Origin: Parageobacillus sp. KH3-4
GTDB taxonomy: Bacteria > Bacillota > Bacilli > Bacillales > Anoxybacillaceae
DNA length: 64,000 nucleotides
NCBI RefSeq assembly: GCF_022846435.1
Contig: NZ_AP025627.1
Location: 2,080,001-2,144,000 of the forward strand
Direction of reading: 5' to 3'
This document shows, piece after piece, positions 17,649 to 28,229 of the stretch. Position 1 is the first letter of the stretch, and every line of letters begins with the position of its first letter. The position numbers and the translations under genes were made by a program. The notes beneath the pieces were generated by a model. It had not been told where the DNA came from. It did not search any database and was given only the letters and a program-made list of their open reading frames with translations.

Positions 17649-18494
17649 TTAGACGCCAGCATATGCCAAAAATCCTCCATCAACTGGTACAACGATTCCT
17701 GTAACAAATCCGCTTGTTTGTTCATCGACAAGCCAGAGCAAAGTTCCTAATAAATCTTCAGGATTCCCTAATCTCTTCATCGGTGTGTGGGATAAAATTT
17801 TTTTTGTACGCTCCGTATATGATCCGTCTGGATTTTTTAGTAAATTTTCATTTTGTTTCGTCAGAAAAAATCCTGGAGCAATCGCGTTAACACGAATTCC
17901 GACACTAGCTACATGCACCGCCAGCCATTTTGTGAAATTTTCAATCCCCGCTTTGGCAGCGCTATATGCCGGAACTTTCGTCATTGGCCGGGGGGCGCTC
18001 ATCGATGAGATATTGATAATCGTTCCTTTTTTTCCGATCATTCGTTTTAGAAAAATTTGTGTTGGAATGACAGTGCCCACAATATTTAAATCGAACACAT
18101 ACTTAAATCCTTCGGTAGTAAGATCAAAAAATGTAGCGATTTCCGGATGATCCAAATCTTCTTGTTCAAGTATCTCTTTTGTGGTAATCCCTTGTGGATG
18201 ATTACCGCCGGCCCCGTTAATCAACACATCACAGGGGCCGTATTCACGAAATACGATTTCTTCCGCTTTTTTTACACTATCAACATCTAACACATTGCAT
18301 GGAACGGCGATGGCATCCCCACCTTGGTTGATAATTTCTTCCTTTACTTTTTCTGCTTTTTCCAACGTCCGGTTAAGGATTGCCACTTTCATTCCTTGCC
18401 GAGCCAGCTCCTTGGCCATGCAGCTGCACAGCACTCCACCACCGCCGGTAACTACCGCTACTTTGCCTTTTAGATTTGGATGGATTGGCAGCAT
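17649..18494 (-). CDS. uxuB: D-mannonate oxidoreductase (fructuronate reductase), SDR type
   Basis: A 281-residue short-chain dehydrogenase. It has [18 protein letters not shown] as the nucleotide loop, NGAGG, the catalytic Ser in INISSMSA, and YSAAK with the catalytic Tyr and Lys; the C-terminus ends [16 protein letters not shown]. It reduces D-fructuronate to D-mannonate in glucuronate breakdown; in Bacilli this step is done by an SDR, unlike the enterobacterial enzyme. The uxuA stop TAA directly abuts this ATG and the ribosome site (AAAGGAAGAGG) lies within the end of uxuA, so the two are translationally coupled. Confidence 0.9.
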   Translation of the reverse strand: MLPIHPNLKGKVAVVTGGGGVLCSCMAKELARQGMKVAILNRTLEKAEKVKEEIINQGGDAIAVPCNVLDVDSVKKAEEIVFREYGPCDVLINGAGGNHPQGITTKEILEQEDLDHPEIATFFDLTTEGFKYVFDLNIVGTVIPTQIFLKRMIGKKGTIINISSMSAPRPMTKVPAYSAAKAGIENFTKWLAVHVASVGIRVNAIAPGFFLTKQNENLLKNPDGSYTERTKKILSHTPMKRLGNPEDLLGTLLWLVDEQTSGFVTGIVVPVDGGFLAYAGV

Positions 18495-19577
18495 TTATCC
18501 TCTTCCTTTCTTTTGCTTTTCCAGACTATCCCAAATTCCGAAGAGATACATGATACCAAGCGCACGGTCATATAACCCGTATCCCGGCCGCGCTTTTTCA
18601 TTCCAAATCATCCGTCCATGGTCAGGACGTATATATCCCTGGAAGTTCATATCATGAAGCGCCTTTACGATCTCACATATATCGAGCGAACCATCGCAAC
18701 TACGGTGGGATGTTTCTTCAAAATCGCCGTTTTCATGTATTTTTATATTTCTAACATGGACAAACGGGACCCGATCCATTTTCAAGAAATATCTGAACAT
18801 TTCTGGAATATCGTTATTAGGGTTAGCCCCCAATGAACCTGAACACAACGTGATTCCGTTCGCTGGGCTATCGACCATCTTTATAATTTTCTCTAAATTT
18901 TCTTTATTTGTTACAATTCGCGGCAATCCAAATACCGACCAAGGCGGATCATCGGGATGAATCGCCATTTTAATCCCGCACTCTTCTGCGACGGGAATAA
19001 TTTGTTCCAAAAAATAACGCAGGTTTTCAAATAGATCGTCTTCTGTAACTCCTTTATATAGAGAAAAAAGGTTTTTGATTGTTTTCAATCTTTCACGTTC
19101 CCACCCTGGCAATAAAAAACCGTTTGCGTCGCTTTCGATTCTTCTAACCATTTCTTCCGGATCAATATTTTCTATTTTATCTTTCTCATAAGCCAAAACC
19201 GTAGAACCATCGCTCCGTTTTTTCGCTAGATCCGATCTCGTCCAGTCAAAAACAGGCATGAAGTTATAACAAATAACTTTCACACCAGCTTTCGCTAAAT
19301 TCCGAATCGTTTGTTTGTAATTTTCAATATAGCGCTCCCGTGAAGGCAATCCTAGTTTAATATCTTCATGGACATTGACACTCTCAATTACCTTAAGGTG
19401 GAATCCTTTTTCATTTACCTGTTTTTTCAAGTGTAAAATATCTTCAAGCGGCCACACTTCGCCTACAGGAATGTGGTATAATGCTCCTACAATTCCCTCC
19501 ACTCCGGGAATTTGCCTCACGTCATCCAGCGAAACAGTATCATTGCCCTTGCCGAACCACCGAAATGTCATTTTCAT
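18495..19577 (-). CDS. uxuA: Mannonate dehydratase
   Basis: A 360-residue TIM-barrel enzyme that dehydrates D-mannonate to 2-keto-3-deoxygluconate (KDG). Family features are MTFRWFGKGNDTVSLDDVRQ at the start, GVKVICYNFMPVFDWTR, IHPDDPP with metal-binding residues, CSGSLGANP and the C-terminal YIRPDHGRMIWNE. It is slightly shorter than the E. coli enzyme, as is usual in Bacilli. It sits between uxaC and uxuB in the glucuronate operon, 33 bp after the former and abutting the latter. Confidence 0.94.
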   Translation of the reverse strand: MKMTFRWFGKGNDTVSLDDVRQIPGVEGIVGALYHIPVGEVWPLEDILHLKKQVNEKGFHLKVIESVNVHEDIKLGLPSRERYIENYKQTIRNLAKAGVKVICYNFMPVFDWTRSDLAKKRSDGSTVLAYEKDKIENIDPEEMVRRIESDANGFLLPGWERERLKTIKNLFSLYKGVTEDDLFENLRYFLEQIIPVAEECGIKMAIHPDDPPWSVFGLPRIVTNKENLEKIIKMVDSPANGITLCSGSLGANPNNDIPEMFRYFLKMDRVPFVHVRNIKIHENGDFEETSHRSCDGSLDICEIVKALHDMNFQGYIRPDHGRMIWNEKARPGYGLYDRALGIMYLFGIWDSLEKQKKGRG

Positions 19578-19610
19578 CGCTTTGCACTCCCTTGATTCAT
19601 CGAAGGAAAT

Positions 19611-21014
19611 TTACTGAATGTTAAAGTAATTTTTTGCATTAAAATAACAAATGTCTTGAACAATTTTTCCTAAAAAAGGATAATCGGGCGGGACTTCGCC
19701 ATTTTCCACCCACGTCCCTATTAAATTGCATAGTATTCTTCGAAAATATTCATGCCGTACATAGGATAAAAAACTTCTTGAATCAGTCAGCATGCCTATA
19801 AAACTACTTAAAACTCCTACATTGGCTAAGTCCTTCATGTGTGATAGAATCCCATCTTTATGGTCGTTGAACCACCAAGCCGCTCCAAACTGTATTTTTC
19901 CTTTAATTCCTTCACCTTGAAAATTGCCAACTGTCGATGCAATAACGTAATTATATGCAGGATTTAAAGTATAAAGAATGATTTTAGGCAGCTTATTTTC
20001 TTTTTCTAACGCATTTAAAAAAGAATTCAGTGGCTTTGCCAATATAAAATCATTAATAGAATCATACCCGGTATTTGCGCCTAATTGTTGAAACTTTCTC
20101 GCATTCGTATTTCTTATTGAACCAATATGCAGTTGCATGGCCCAATCCAATGAATGATAAAGTTGTCCTAAAAAACGTAATGTAAACGTTTTGTATTTAT
20201 CTTCTTCTGTTTTAGTTACAATAAAACCATCTTTTCGCTTTTGGAAAATAGCGGACACTTCTTTTAAATCGCTTTCTTCATATGGCATATACTCGAGTCC
20301 GTGGTCAGAAATTCTACATCCCATTTCGTGGAAATAGTTAACTCTGTTTCTAATTGCCTCTAACATTTGTTCATAATTAGTTATTTCGATATTCGTAATT
20401 TTCCCTAGCTCTCCTATATATTTTGGAAAAGAATGATGATTAATTTCTAATAATGGATCCGGCCGAAAAGTGGGCATGACCTTTGTTGGGATATGTTGGC
20501 TACTTTGAATAACTTTATGGTACTCTAAACTATCTAATGGATCATCCGTTGTTCCTATCATTTCCACATTGGATTTAGAAATGATATTGCGGGCTGAGAA
20601 ATCCTCTTTTTGTAATACTTGGTTACAATGATCCCATATTTCCTTACATGTTCCTTCGTTTAAAACTATATCAACATCGAAATAACGTTTTAATTCCAAA
20701 TGCGTCCAATGGTATAATGGGTTTCCAATACAATAAGGCACTGCTTTAGCCCACGCTTGGAATTTTTCATAATCACTTACGTCTCCTGTTATATATTTCT
20801 CTTCAATCCCCAACGTCCTCATTACACGCCATTTATAATGATCGCCGTCTACCCACAACTCGGTTAAATTTTGAAATCGTTTATCTTCTGCGATTTCCCT
20901 CGGACTTAAATGACAGTGGTAGTCAATAATTGGCATATGTTTCGCATATTCATGATAAAGAATTTTCGCCGGTTTATTCTGCAGTAAAAAATTTTCGTGT
21001 ATAAATGTCTGCAC
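19611..21014 (-). CDS. uxaC: Glucuronate isomerase
   Basis: About 467 residues; converts D-glucuronate to D-fructuronate (and galacturonate to tagaturonate). It begins QTFIHENFLLQNKPAKILYH, typical of UxaC, followed by the metal-dependent hydrolase motif YHCHLSPREIAED; later segments include TDDPLDSLEYH and MLTDSRSFLSYVRHEYFRR. I choose the GTG at 21014 because AAAAGGAGGGG lies at ideal distance; an in-frame ATG nine codons upstream lies before that ribosome site. Glucuronate comes from AguA, and the product goes to UxuB. Confidence 0.93.
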   Translation of the reverse strand: MQTFIHENFLLQNKPAKILYHEYAKHMPIIDYHCHLSPREIAEDKRFQNLTELWVDGDHYKWRVMRTLGIEEKYITGDVSDYEKFQAWAKAVPYCIGNPLYHWTHLELKRYFDVDIVLNEGTCKEIWDHCNQVLQKEDFSARNIISKSNVEMIGTTDDPLDSLEYHKVIQSSQHIPTKVMPTFRPDPLLEINHHSFPKYIGELGKITNIEITNYEQMLEAIRNRVNYFHEMGCRISDHGLEYMPYEESDLKEVSAIFQKRKDGFIVTKTEEDKYKTFTLRFLGQLYHSLDWAMQLHIGSIRNTNARKFQQLGANTGYDSINDFILAKPLNSFLNALEKENKLPKIILYTLNPAYNYVIASTVGNFQGEGIKGKIQFGAAWWFNDHKDGILSHMKDLANVGVLSSFIGMLTDSRSFLSYVRHEYFRRILCNLIGTWVENGEVPPDYPFLGKIVQDICYFNAKNYFNIQ

Positions 21015-21077
21015 GCAGCTTCCCCTCCTTTTCAACAACATGCATTAGATCTATACATTCTTCTAAACAGGGCGAAT

Positions 21078-21779
21078 TCAAACAAAATAATGCGGATATT
21101 GTTTCTTTAGCACGTCCTTTTCAATGACCACTAGTCTTAAATGTTCTTCCATCACTTTTCGCGCTTTCTCTGATTCCTTATTAGCAATTAATTGATAAAT
21201 TTGCTTATGATGAGAGATGATAATATCCCAGTCTAAATCGGAAAATAATCGAAGCACGCGCAAGCGGTTAAAATGGCTATTTAGGTGCTGAACCATTTTC
21301 CATGACCGCGACATCCTGCAACCATCAAAAATAATCTTATGAAATTCCTCATCCAATTCGAAAAGTGCTAAATAGTTGCTCTTTTCCACGCATAATTCCT
21401 GCATGGCAATATTTTTTTCTAATTGAAATAAATATTCCTCCGTAAATTTTTCACATGCCAACGCCACTACTTCTTTCTCAATGACCTCTCTAATAAATCT
21501 GCCTTCTTCTACATGCTCTAAATTAATCCGTGATACGATCGTGCCGCTTTGCGGAATAATATCTAACAATTCTTCTTGAGCTAATTTTAAGAAAGCCTCA
21601 CGAACAGGGGTTCTGCTAACATGAAGATTTTCAGCAATTTCCTTTTCAGAAATTTTTGTACCTGGCTCAAGCTCTAAACGCAAAATTTTCTCCTTTAACA
21701 AATGATACAGTTGGTCTCTCGTTGATCCCCTTGTAGAGCTTTTTATTTGTTGGCTTTCTTGGAATGTAAACATTGCCAT
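21078..21779 (-). CDS. uxuR: GntR-family (FCD) repressor of the glucuronate operon
   Basis: A 233-residue regulator. The N-terminal winged helix-turn-helix includes LEPGTKISEKEIAENLHVSRTPVREAFLKL (residues about 37-66) and the wing GTIVSRI; the C-terminal all-helical FCD ligand domain runs from about residue 90 and contains potential metal-ligand His residues (FHKIIFDG, HHKQIYQLI). It is embedded between kdgA and uxaC. A palindromic ATACTAGTATGGTAGTAT lies 29-46 bp before its start and recurs twice before aguE, so it probably represses both promoters and responds to a glucuronate pathway intermediate. Name by context. Confidence 0.85.
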   Translation of the reverse strand: MAMFTFQESQQIKSSTRGSTRDQLYHLLKEKILRLELEPGTKISEKEIAENLHVSRTPVREAFLKLAQEELLDIIPQSGTIVSRINLEHVEEGRFIREVIEKEVVALACEKFTEEYLFQLEKNIAMQELCVEKSNYLALFELDEEFHKIIFDGCRMSRSWKMVQHLNSHFNRLRVLRLFSDLDWDIIISHHKQIYQLIANKESEKARKVMEEHLRLVVIEKDVLKKQYPHYFV

Positions 21780-21807
21780 TGAATTCTCCCTTTCATTTTA
21801 TCTCACT

Positions 21808-21825
21808 ATACTAGTATGGTAGTAT
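21808..21825. promoter_or_regulatory. Candidate UxuR operator before uxuR
   Basis: ATACTAGTATGGTAGTAT contains the 6-bp palindrome ACTAGT inside a longer dyad. The same first 16 bases occur at 31173-31188 before aguE and a variant at 31290-31305. Presence before the regulator's own gene suggests autoregulation and an internal promoter for uxuR-uxaC-uxuA-uxuB. Confidence 0.7.
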
Positions 21826-21953
21826 TATTCAAAAAATAAACATTTCTTTTTAAAGATAAAAATTCGCTTACATTTTAGCGAAGAAAATATTTTCTGTCAA
21901 TTGCACCATATATTCATACATTCAGCCATACGGTTGTTGGTTAAAATATTTGC

Positions 21954-22583
21954 CTATTTCGCTCTTGCTTTTTTTACCGCAGCTACTAATAAGGAAGCAT
22001 GATGGGCTATTTCCAACAGGTATGAATCAGTGAGGTGCTTTTTTACGTTGACTAATGAGCTTCCTATCCCTACCGCCTCCACGCCTGCTCTTATATAATC
22101 TTCTATGTTTTCTATATTTATTCCCCCCGTCGCAATTAACGGTATTTGCGGCAAAGGGTCTTTAATGCTTTTAATGTAATTAGGTCCGAATATACTGATA
22201 GGAAATACTTTTACAAAATCAGCTCCATTTTCAAAAGCGGTAACGATTTCCGTTGGTGTTAATCCTCCCGCTATACTCACTGCCCCATACCGCTTCGTCA
22301 TTTGAATCGTCTCTATGCTCGTGGAAGGAGAAACAATAAACTTAGCTCCGGATAAAATCGCTGATCGTGCCGTTTCCCCATCTAATACGGTGCCAGCACC
22401 TACTAATACACCCTCTAGCTCGTTTGCCGCTTTTTCAAGCGCTGCCAGCGCTCCTGGAGCTTCCACTGTGATTTCAATGATATTTATTCCACCTTTTTTT
22501 AAAGCGCGCGCAATGGGGATGATATTCTCAACTGTTGCTCCCCTAATGACAGGAATAATTCCCGTTTCTTTAATATCATCCAT
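21954..22583 (-). CDS. kdgA: KDPG aldolase
   Basis: A 209-residue class I aldolase (KDPG/KHG family) that splits 2-keto-3-deoxy-6-phosphogluconate into pyruvate and glyceraldehyde-3-phosphate. It has the Schiff-base lysine in ADFVKVFP, the catalytic Glu region IIEITVEAPGA, GAGTVLD and SPST. It follows kdgK by 17 bp and completes glucuronate degradation. 174 bp with the UxuR operator separate it from uxuR. Confidence 0.94.
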   Translation of the reverse strand: MDDIKETGIIPVIRGATVENIIPIARALKKGGINIIEITVEAPGALAALEKAANELEGVLVGAGTVLDGETARSAILSGAKFIVSPSTSIETIQMTKRYGAVSIAGGLTPTEIVTAFENGADFVKVFPISIFGPNYIKSIKDPLPQIPLIATGGINIENIEDYIRAGVEAVGIGSSLVNVKKHLTDSYLLEIAHHASLLVAAVKKARAK

Positions 22584-22600
22584 GCTTTTCCCCCACTTTA

Positions 22601-23551
22601 TTATCGAATAACATCTTCATTATTTTTTGTTATTAATTTTTCAATCTCATCACGTTCAGGCAAACCATCAACATCGCCGCAAACCATCGTCACCAGCGCA
22701 CCTACAGCATTAGCTCTTTCCACAGCATGATATATGCTTAATCCGTCTAACAATCCCGAAATAAATCCAGCAGCAAACCCATCGCCTGCTCCAACCGGGT
22801 CGATCACTTGTTCCACTGGAAAGCCGGGAACCCATTTGTCTTCTTTACTTGTAAAATAATGTGCGCCTTTTTCTCCTAGTTTCAGTACTGCTAGGGAAGC
22901 CCCAAGTTCAAGAAATAATTGCCCCAATTTTTCTGTAGGATGGTTGCCAAATAAAAAGGTTGCTTCTGCCATCCCCGGGAGTACAATATCTGCTTGTGAT
23001 GCGATATAAAGAAGCGTTCCCCTAGCAGCCTCTTCCTTCCAAAGTTTGAGTCGCAAGTTAGGATCGAATACAATTTTCACCCCATTATCGCGCGCTATTT
23101 TTATTGCGGCTAAAATGGCTTCCCGACAGCTATCGCTTAAAGCAGGGGTAATGCCTGTAATATGTAAATATTTTGCACTTGCGATATACTCTTCGTCCAA
23201 ATCAGCCGGTGATAATAGGCTTGCTGCCGAGCCTTTGCGATAATAGTAAGCCCGAATGTCATTTTGCCTTCTCATTTCCTTAAAATAAATGCCTGTCGGT
23301 GCTTTTTCGTCCATCTTTACTCTGCTTATATCAACGCCTTCCCCCTTTAAAAAAGCGAGAATTGCCTTTCCAAATTCATCATTTCCGACTCTGCTGATCC
23401 AACCGGCACGATGTCCTAACCTTGCAAGGCCAACTGCAACATTAGACTCAGCACCACCGATCTTTTTCGTAAAATGGGTAGCATATCTCATTAATCCATT
23501 GCTAGTAGGAGTAAAAACTACCATGGACTCCCCTATTGTGACAACATCCAT
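22601..23551 (-). CDS. kdgK: 2-keto-3-deoxygluconate kinase
   Basis: A 316-residue PfkB/ribokinase-family kinase that phosphorylates KDG to KDPG. It begins MDVVTIGESMVVFTP and has the substrate loop GGAESNVAVGLARLGH and the anion-hole/catalytic motif DPVGAGDGFAAGFISGLLDG with the base Asp. It is the fourth step of the pathway and precedes kdgA in the operon. Confidence 0.94.
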   Translation of the reverse strand: MDVVTIGESMVVFTPTSNGLMRYATHFTKKIGGAESNVAVGLARLGHRAGWISRVGNDEFGKAILAFLKGEGVDISRVKMDEKAPTGIYFKEMRRQNDIRAYYYRKGSAASLLSPADLDEEYIASAKYLHITGITPALSDSCREAILAAIKIARDNGVKIVFDPNLRLKLWKEEAARGTLLYIASQADIVLPGMAEATFLFGNHPTEKLGQLFLELGASLAVLKLGEKGAHYFTSKEDKWVPGFPVEQVIDPVGAGDGFAAGFISGLLDGLSIYHAVERANAVGALVTMVCGDVDGLPERDEIEKLITKNNEDVIR

Positions 23552-23650
23552 CTTAAAACCTCCACTTTTCTCATATTCATGTCATCTTGGTGAAGGGAAA
23601 ATCTACCCCAAACTAAGACTCTCCTGTATTTCCGCTTAACAGAATTTATA

Positions 23651-25159
23651 TTATGAGTACGATGTAATGAAGCTGTCGTCTAATCCAACATAGGTATATG
23701 TTTCATCTTTCACCGGTTCTACTTCGATAAGAGTCACTTCGTTTTTCGTTAACTTGACTTGCAACCTTAAAATATTATTTTCCGTCCGCATTCTGCATGT
23801 AGTCACTTTAGGCTGTGCTACCTGGCGCAATGTCTCTACGGCCTTTTTATGTGGAAACCGCGGCCTCCCCATTTGTTTCCATACAGCCCATGGATTGCCG
23901 TGATCTTCATCGATTGTCTGCCGTTTCACAAAAACATCTTCAAACGGAACAGGTATTTCCATTTCGAAATCTTTTGTAAAACCATTCCCTTTCTCCATAA
24001 CTAAGTTCCAAGCAACCAGCGCAATAGAACCATCTTCCCTTCTAGTCACAATTATTTCCTCATCACGATAAAGCCGTTCATCACCTAAAGCATTAAAAAA
24101 TGTAAATAAATGAAAAGTAGGCTTCGGGATCGAATTGAGAGCAACTAGGCCAAATCCGCCGTGAAATTGTGCCTTCGGAACATCCATTTCTTCAAATACA
24201 TCGCTAAATGTCCAATACGAAAAAGAATCGACATAATCTCCGCCTTCGCTCAAAATCCGGGCTATATATGCCGCGTTGAAAACGGTATCGTGAACCGGGT
24301 TGATTGGGCTGTACGATGTATTATACTCCGTAATATGAAAAGGCAGGTGTGGGAACGGCGATTGATCAATTAGCTCGCGAACTGTTTTAAATTGTTGTAA
24401 CATATCTTCCGGAGCTTCTAATTCTTGATAATAATACTCAAATGTCTTTTTATGCGGCTTCTTTGATGTATAAGCATGCCTGCTTACAAAGTCGACCGGT
24501 ACATTTTCGTCGGCGCAAAAGCGAAGAAAGTCAACAATCCATTCATCGCTTCCCCCACATATGGCCGGCCCTCCAACTTGAAGATCAGGATGAACGCTTT
24601 TTACCGCAGCCGCCGTGACTTTATATAGTTTAAAATATTCTTGTTTATCCGCATCTTTCCAGAAATTTACTAAGTTTGGTTCATTCCAAACTTCAAAAGG
24701 CCATTTCAGCACTTCTTCGATACCGTAACGTTCCACAAAATGAGATACTACCGCTACGATTAAATCATACCATTTATTGTAGTTTTTAGGGGGTGTAACG
24801 TTCCCTTTCCAATAAAATACAGTTTGCTCTCCAGACGCTAAGGCACTTGGCATAAATCCAAGTTCCACAAATGGGCGGATTCCTAGCTCTAAATAAGAAT
24901 CAATAATTCTGTCAATATAAGTAAAATTATAAAAAGGTTTTGTTTCTCCATCGATTTCCACTTCACGATAAATGCCTACATCATCAGAAAGCAAACCATG
25001 TCCGCGGATATATTGAAATCCTATTTTTTCTTGAACCAATTTTAGATGATCGAAATATTCTTTTCGCAATGCAAGCCCCAATCTTCCTGTGCCGACACAG
25101 AATTTCCAATTCTTCTTAAACACTTTTGGCTCATCATCTCGAACTTTTATTTTTTTCAT
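23651..25159 (-). CDS. xynB1: GH39 beta-xylosidase
   Basis: A 502-residue intracellular retaining beta-xylosidase of glycoside hydrolase family 39. By count the acid/base Glu160 lies in FEVWNEPN and the nucleophile Glu278 in HITEYNTSY, the same positions as in G. stearothermophilus XynB1. The first 320 residues form the TIM barrel; beta-rich C-terminal part ends with [14 protein letters not shown]. No signal peptide. It lies 48 bp after aguA and removes xylose from the oligosaccharides that AguA deglucuronidates. Confidence 0.95.
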   Translation of the reverse strand: MKKIKVRDDEPKVFKKNWKFCVGTGRLGLALRKEYFDHLKLVQEKIGFQYIRGHGLLSDDVGIYREVEIDGETKPFYNFTYIDRIIDSYLELGIRPFVELGFMPSALASGEQTVFYWKGNVTPPKNYNKWYDLIVAVVSHFVERYGIEEVLKWPFEVWNEPNLVNFWKDADKQEYFKLYKVTAAAVKSVHPDLQVGGPAICGGSDEWIVDFLRFCADENVPVDFVSRHAYTSKKPHKKTFEYYYQELEAPEDMLQQFKTVRELIDQSPFPHLPFHITEYNTSYSPINPVHDTVFNAAYIARILSEGGDYVDSFSYWTFSDVFEEMDVPKAQFHGGFGLVALNSIPKPTFHLFTFFNALGDERLYRDEEIIVTRREDGSIALVAWNLVMEKGNGFTKDFEMEIPVPFEDVFVKRQTIDEDHGNPWAVWKQMGRPRFPHKKAVETLRQVAQPKVTTCRMRTENNILRLQVKLTKNEVTLIEVEPVKDETYTYVGLDDSFITSYS

Positions 25160-25207
25160 TCCAATGATTCACTTCCTTGATTAGGATATTTGCATAAATC
25201 TGCCTCA

Positions 25208-27289
25208 TCATTTATAAATAGTGCGGTTATATTTATCCTCCATTCCCGATTTGCGGTAAAAATATGTATTAATCACATCCCGCCATTCTTTTGCATGTTC
25301 TACTTGAATATTCAAACGCTCCAAAACATCACGATATCTTTTTTCATCTATTTTACCTTTTAATTTTTTCCATCTTTCCCTTAACTGCTTGGCTTGCTCT
25401 ACACCTTCAAAATGAGTGTTGTATATATGCTGAATAACGGTTTCGCCAGATTTGAGACGATGCGTATAAGGGACGTGATGGAAAAACAATAGTAATTCAT
25501 CTGGACAAGATTCAAGAGATTCGTACATTTCAGCGTTTTCAGGAAAATATTGAGCGGTAAAACCTGTCCCAGTTCGTACTGTTCTATCGACTCCAATCCC
25601 GTAACGGTCCGCATAATGGTATGTTCCCCACGGAGAATACTCATACCCATCCACATTTGGGCCATAATGATGTCCAGGGTTCACCATCCATCCTACTCCC
25701 AAAGGGGCGGTATAATTTTCATAAATTCTCCAAGAGTCTAAAAGCATCTGGCTAATCTGTCCAACAACTTCCGGGTCATCCCCAAATGTAAGCAGCACCC
25801 ATTCATTCGTTATTTCCTGCGCTGAAAGGTCTGGATTCCAGGCCAAGCGCCCATACCCATATAAGTTGGCTTGCGCCAATGTATGCCCCGTCCAGTTCGG
25901 ATCATCGCCTATATTAGAAACAGCTGCGATGCCGCTATACTGATAATTGTATAAAGAGCCGTCTACTACTTTTTTCACTTGCGATCCTTTCCCTTTTGCA
26001 TACGTATCAAATTCCAACACTTCTTTCCACTGCGGAATTAAATAGCATAAATGTTTTTGCTGCCCTGTATATTCTTGCGTGATTTGAACTTCCATCATTT
26101 GATTCGTTTTTGGCATCGCACCAAATAAAGGAGACACCGGCTCCCTTACCTGAAAGTCCATCGGCCCATTTTTTATTTGCAAAACGACATTGTTATGAAA
26201 TTGACCGTCTAATGGCTTGAAATGATCGTAAGCCGCTTTCGCTCTATCGGTCGAACGATTCCGCCAATCCTGTCGGCAATTGTATACAAAACATCTCCAA
26301 ATCACGATTCCCCCAAATGGTTGCAGCGCCTCAGCCAGCATATTCGCTCCTTCAGCATGGTTTCTATTATATGTAAATGGTCCAGGCCGAAATTCTGAAT
26401 CTGCTTTTACTAAGAACCCACCAAAATCTGGGATATAATGATAAATGCGTTCAACTGTCTTTTTCCACCACTGTTGCACGTCCGGATCAAGCGGGTCCGC
26501 TGTTGATAGTCCTCCAATTTGGGCCGGACTTGCATAGTTGATGCTTAAAAACGTCTGTATACCGTAAGATCTGAAAATATCTGCAATTTTTGCAACATCC
26601 GGCAAAAATTCCTCTGTAATCAATTTTGTTTCTGTTTCGTGGACATTCACATTATTAATCACAACCCCATTAATTCCTACTGACGAAAGCAACCGTGCAT
26701 AATCTTTGATACGATTTCTATTTTTTACAAACTGATCGTCTTTAAAGAAAATCGAGCGTCCCGCATATCCACGTTCGATACTTCCATCCATATTGTCCCA
26801 ATGGTTAATCATGCGCAATCGATTTTTCGGGTTTTCCAAAATAGATAAACGCTCGATGCCCTTTTTCATCTGCAATAATCGAAGAAAATGGAACACAGCA
26901 TACAAAACACCTTTATCCGTTTTTCCCACTAAATAAATGGATAATTCCCCATTATGTGAAATAGACTGAATAGTATATCCTTCCTTGTTTATTTGCTGAA
27001 ACTCTCTTAAACTTGAAAATCGCCGTTTTACCTCTTCATCATCTATAGTGCCTAATAGAATAAACCCATTTTTTTCAACGTTTTTGGCTACTTTCGGTTG
27101 AATGCCAATAATAGACGATATGCCGCGCGAAAGTTCCTCAACAGCCGAATGAAAAACAGGCGATGTTCCTTTCACAACAATATTTGAAAATAAGGAAAGG
27201 TTTTGGTAATATCCTTCTACTTTTTCATATCTTAGCCAACAAGGTTCGTATTGTTCCCCTTCCTGTAACACTGCCCCATTTCCTTTCAT
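25208..27289 (-). CDS. aguA: GH67 alpha-glucuronidase
   Basis: A 693-residue intracellular inverting alpha-glucuronidase that removes (4-O-methyl-)glucuronic acid from the non-reducing end of aldouronic xylo-oligosaccharides. The TIM barrel carries [20 protein letters not shown] with the acid Glu, [11 protein letters not shown] with the candidate base Asp and [12 protein letters not shown] with the second candidate base Glu. The C-terminal helical dimerisation domain ends near [20 protein letters not shown]. It is slightly longer than the 679-residue T-6 enzyme I recall. It stands between the aldouronate importer genes and xynB1. Confidence 0.95.
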   Translation of the reverse strand: MKGNGAVLQEGEQYEPCWLRYEKVEGYYQNLSLFSNIVVKGTSPVFHSAVEELSRGISSIIGIQPKVAKNVEKNGFILLGTIDDEEVKRRFSSLREFQQINKEGYTIQSISHNGELSIYLVGKTDKGVLYAVFHFLRLLQMKKGIERLSILENPKNRLRMINHWDNMDGSIERGYAGRSIFFKDDQFVKNRNRIKDYARLLSSVGINGVVINNVNVHETETKLITEEFLPDVAKIADIFRSYGIQTFLSINYASPAQIGGLSTADPLDPDVQQWWKKTVERIYHYIPDFGGFLVKADSEFRPGPFTYNRNHAEGANMLAEALQPFGGIVIWRCFVYNCRQDWRNRSTDRAKAAYDHFKPLDGQFHNNVVLQIKNGPMDFQVREPVSPLFGAMPKTNQMMEVQITQEYTGQQKHLCYLIPQWKEVLEFDTYAKGKGSQVKKVVDGSLYNYQYSGIAAVSNIGDDPNWTGHTLAQANLYGYGRLAWNPDLSAQEITNEWVLLTFGDDPEVVGQISQMLLDSWRIYENYTAPLGVGWMVNPGHHYGPNVDGYEYSPWGTYHYADRYGIGVDRTVRTGTGFTAQYFPENAEMYESLESCPDELLLFFHHVPYTHRLKSGETVIQHIYNTHFEGVEQAKQLRERWKKLKGKIDEKRYRDVLERLNIQVEHAKEWRDVINTYFYRKSGMEDKYNRTIYK

Positions 27290-27328
27290 ATATAGCGCCT
27301 CCTATTCATGCAAAATATAAGTCTCCTT

Positions 27329-28216
27329 TTATTCTTTTTCTGCTCCTAAAACGATTCCTTTTACAAAAAATTTCTGAACAAACGGATATATAATGAGCAT
27401 AGGCAATGCCGCTATAAAAATCTGCGCTGATTTGACAGTCCGCTCTGATAAGTTTTTCAACGTTTCTGCATCGACACTCATTTTACTAAAATCTTGCTGC
27501 ACAATAATCGTCTGCAAGAATGTGGATAGCGGATAATGCTTGACATTAGACATATAAATCATACCGTCAAACCATGAATTCCAATGAAACACTATGGTAA
27601 ACAGAGAAATTGTAGCGATAGCCGGCACGGAAATCGGTAAATATATTCTCCAAAATATGGTGAAATGATTAGCTCCATCGATGATAGCTGCTTCTTCCAA
27701 CGATTTTGGTACAGAAGTTCTAAAAAAATTGACAAGCAATATCAAATTAAAGGCATTTATTGCCGAGGGCAACACTAATGCCCAAATCGTGTCGGTTAGT
27801 CCTAATTTTGTTACAACCATATAAGTTGGCACTAGTCCTCCGTGGAATAACATAGTGAAAACGAAAAACCACATATAAATTTTTCTGCCTTTAAAATCAT
27901 AATCACTCTTTGACAAAGAATAGGCGGCACATAACATAAATGCCATGGATATAGACGTTCCTAATATAACCCGGAGAAACGAATTAAATAATGCACGCAC
28001 AAAATTTTCGTTTCCAATCGTCTTTTTATATGCATCCAGCGTAAAATCAACAGGCCACAAACCAACAATGTTAGCAGTTGCCGCAGCACTTCCGCTAAAT
28101 GAAACAGCCAAGATATGAATGAGTGGCAGTATACATAACAATGCTATTAATGCTAGAATGAAATAATTGAATATAGTAAATATTTTATATGACAAACTTT
28201 TTTGGTAATGGTGCAT
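27329..28216 (-). CDS. aguG: Aldouronate ABC transporter permease (LplC/YtcP type)
   Basis: A 295-residue CUT1 inner-membrane permease with six hydrophobic segments and the EAA loop EEAAIIDGANHFTIFWRIYLPIS near residues 178-200, which contacts the ATPase. It pairs with AguF. Ends in KFFVKGIVLGAEKE as in LplC/YtcP proteins. No ATPase gene is in this operon, so a shared MsmX-type ATPase elsewhere in the genome must drive it. The gene name follows the T-6 nomenclature. Confidence 0.88.
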   Translation of the reverse strand: MHHYQKSLSYKIFTIFNYFILALIALLCILPLIHILAVSFSGSAAATANIVGLWPVDFTLDAYKKTIGNENFVRALFNSFLRVILGTSISMAFMLCAAYSLSKSDYDFKGRKIYMWFFVFTMLFHGGLVPTYMVVTKLGLTDTIWALVLPSAINAFNLILLVNFFRTSVPKSLEEAAIIDGANHFTIFWRIYLPISVPAIATISLFTIVFHWNSWFDGMIYMSNVKHYPLSTFLQTIIVQQDFSKMSVDAETLKNLSERTVKSAQIFIAALPMLIIYPFVQKFFVKGIVLGAEKE

Positions 28217-28229
28217 GATCCTCCCCCGC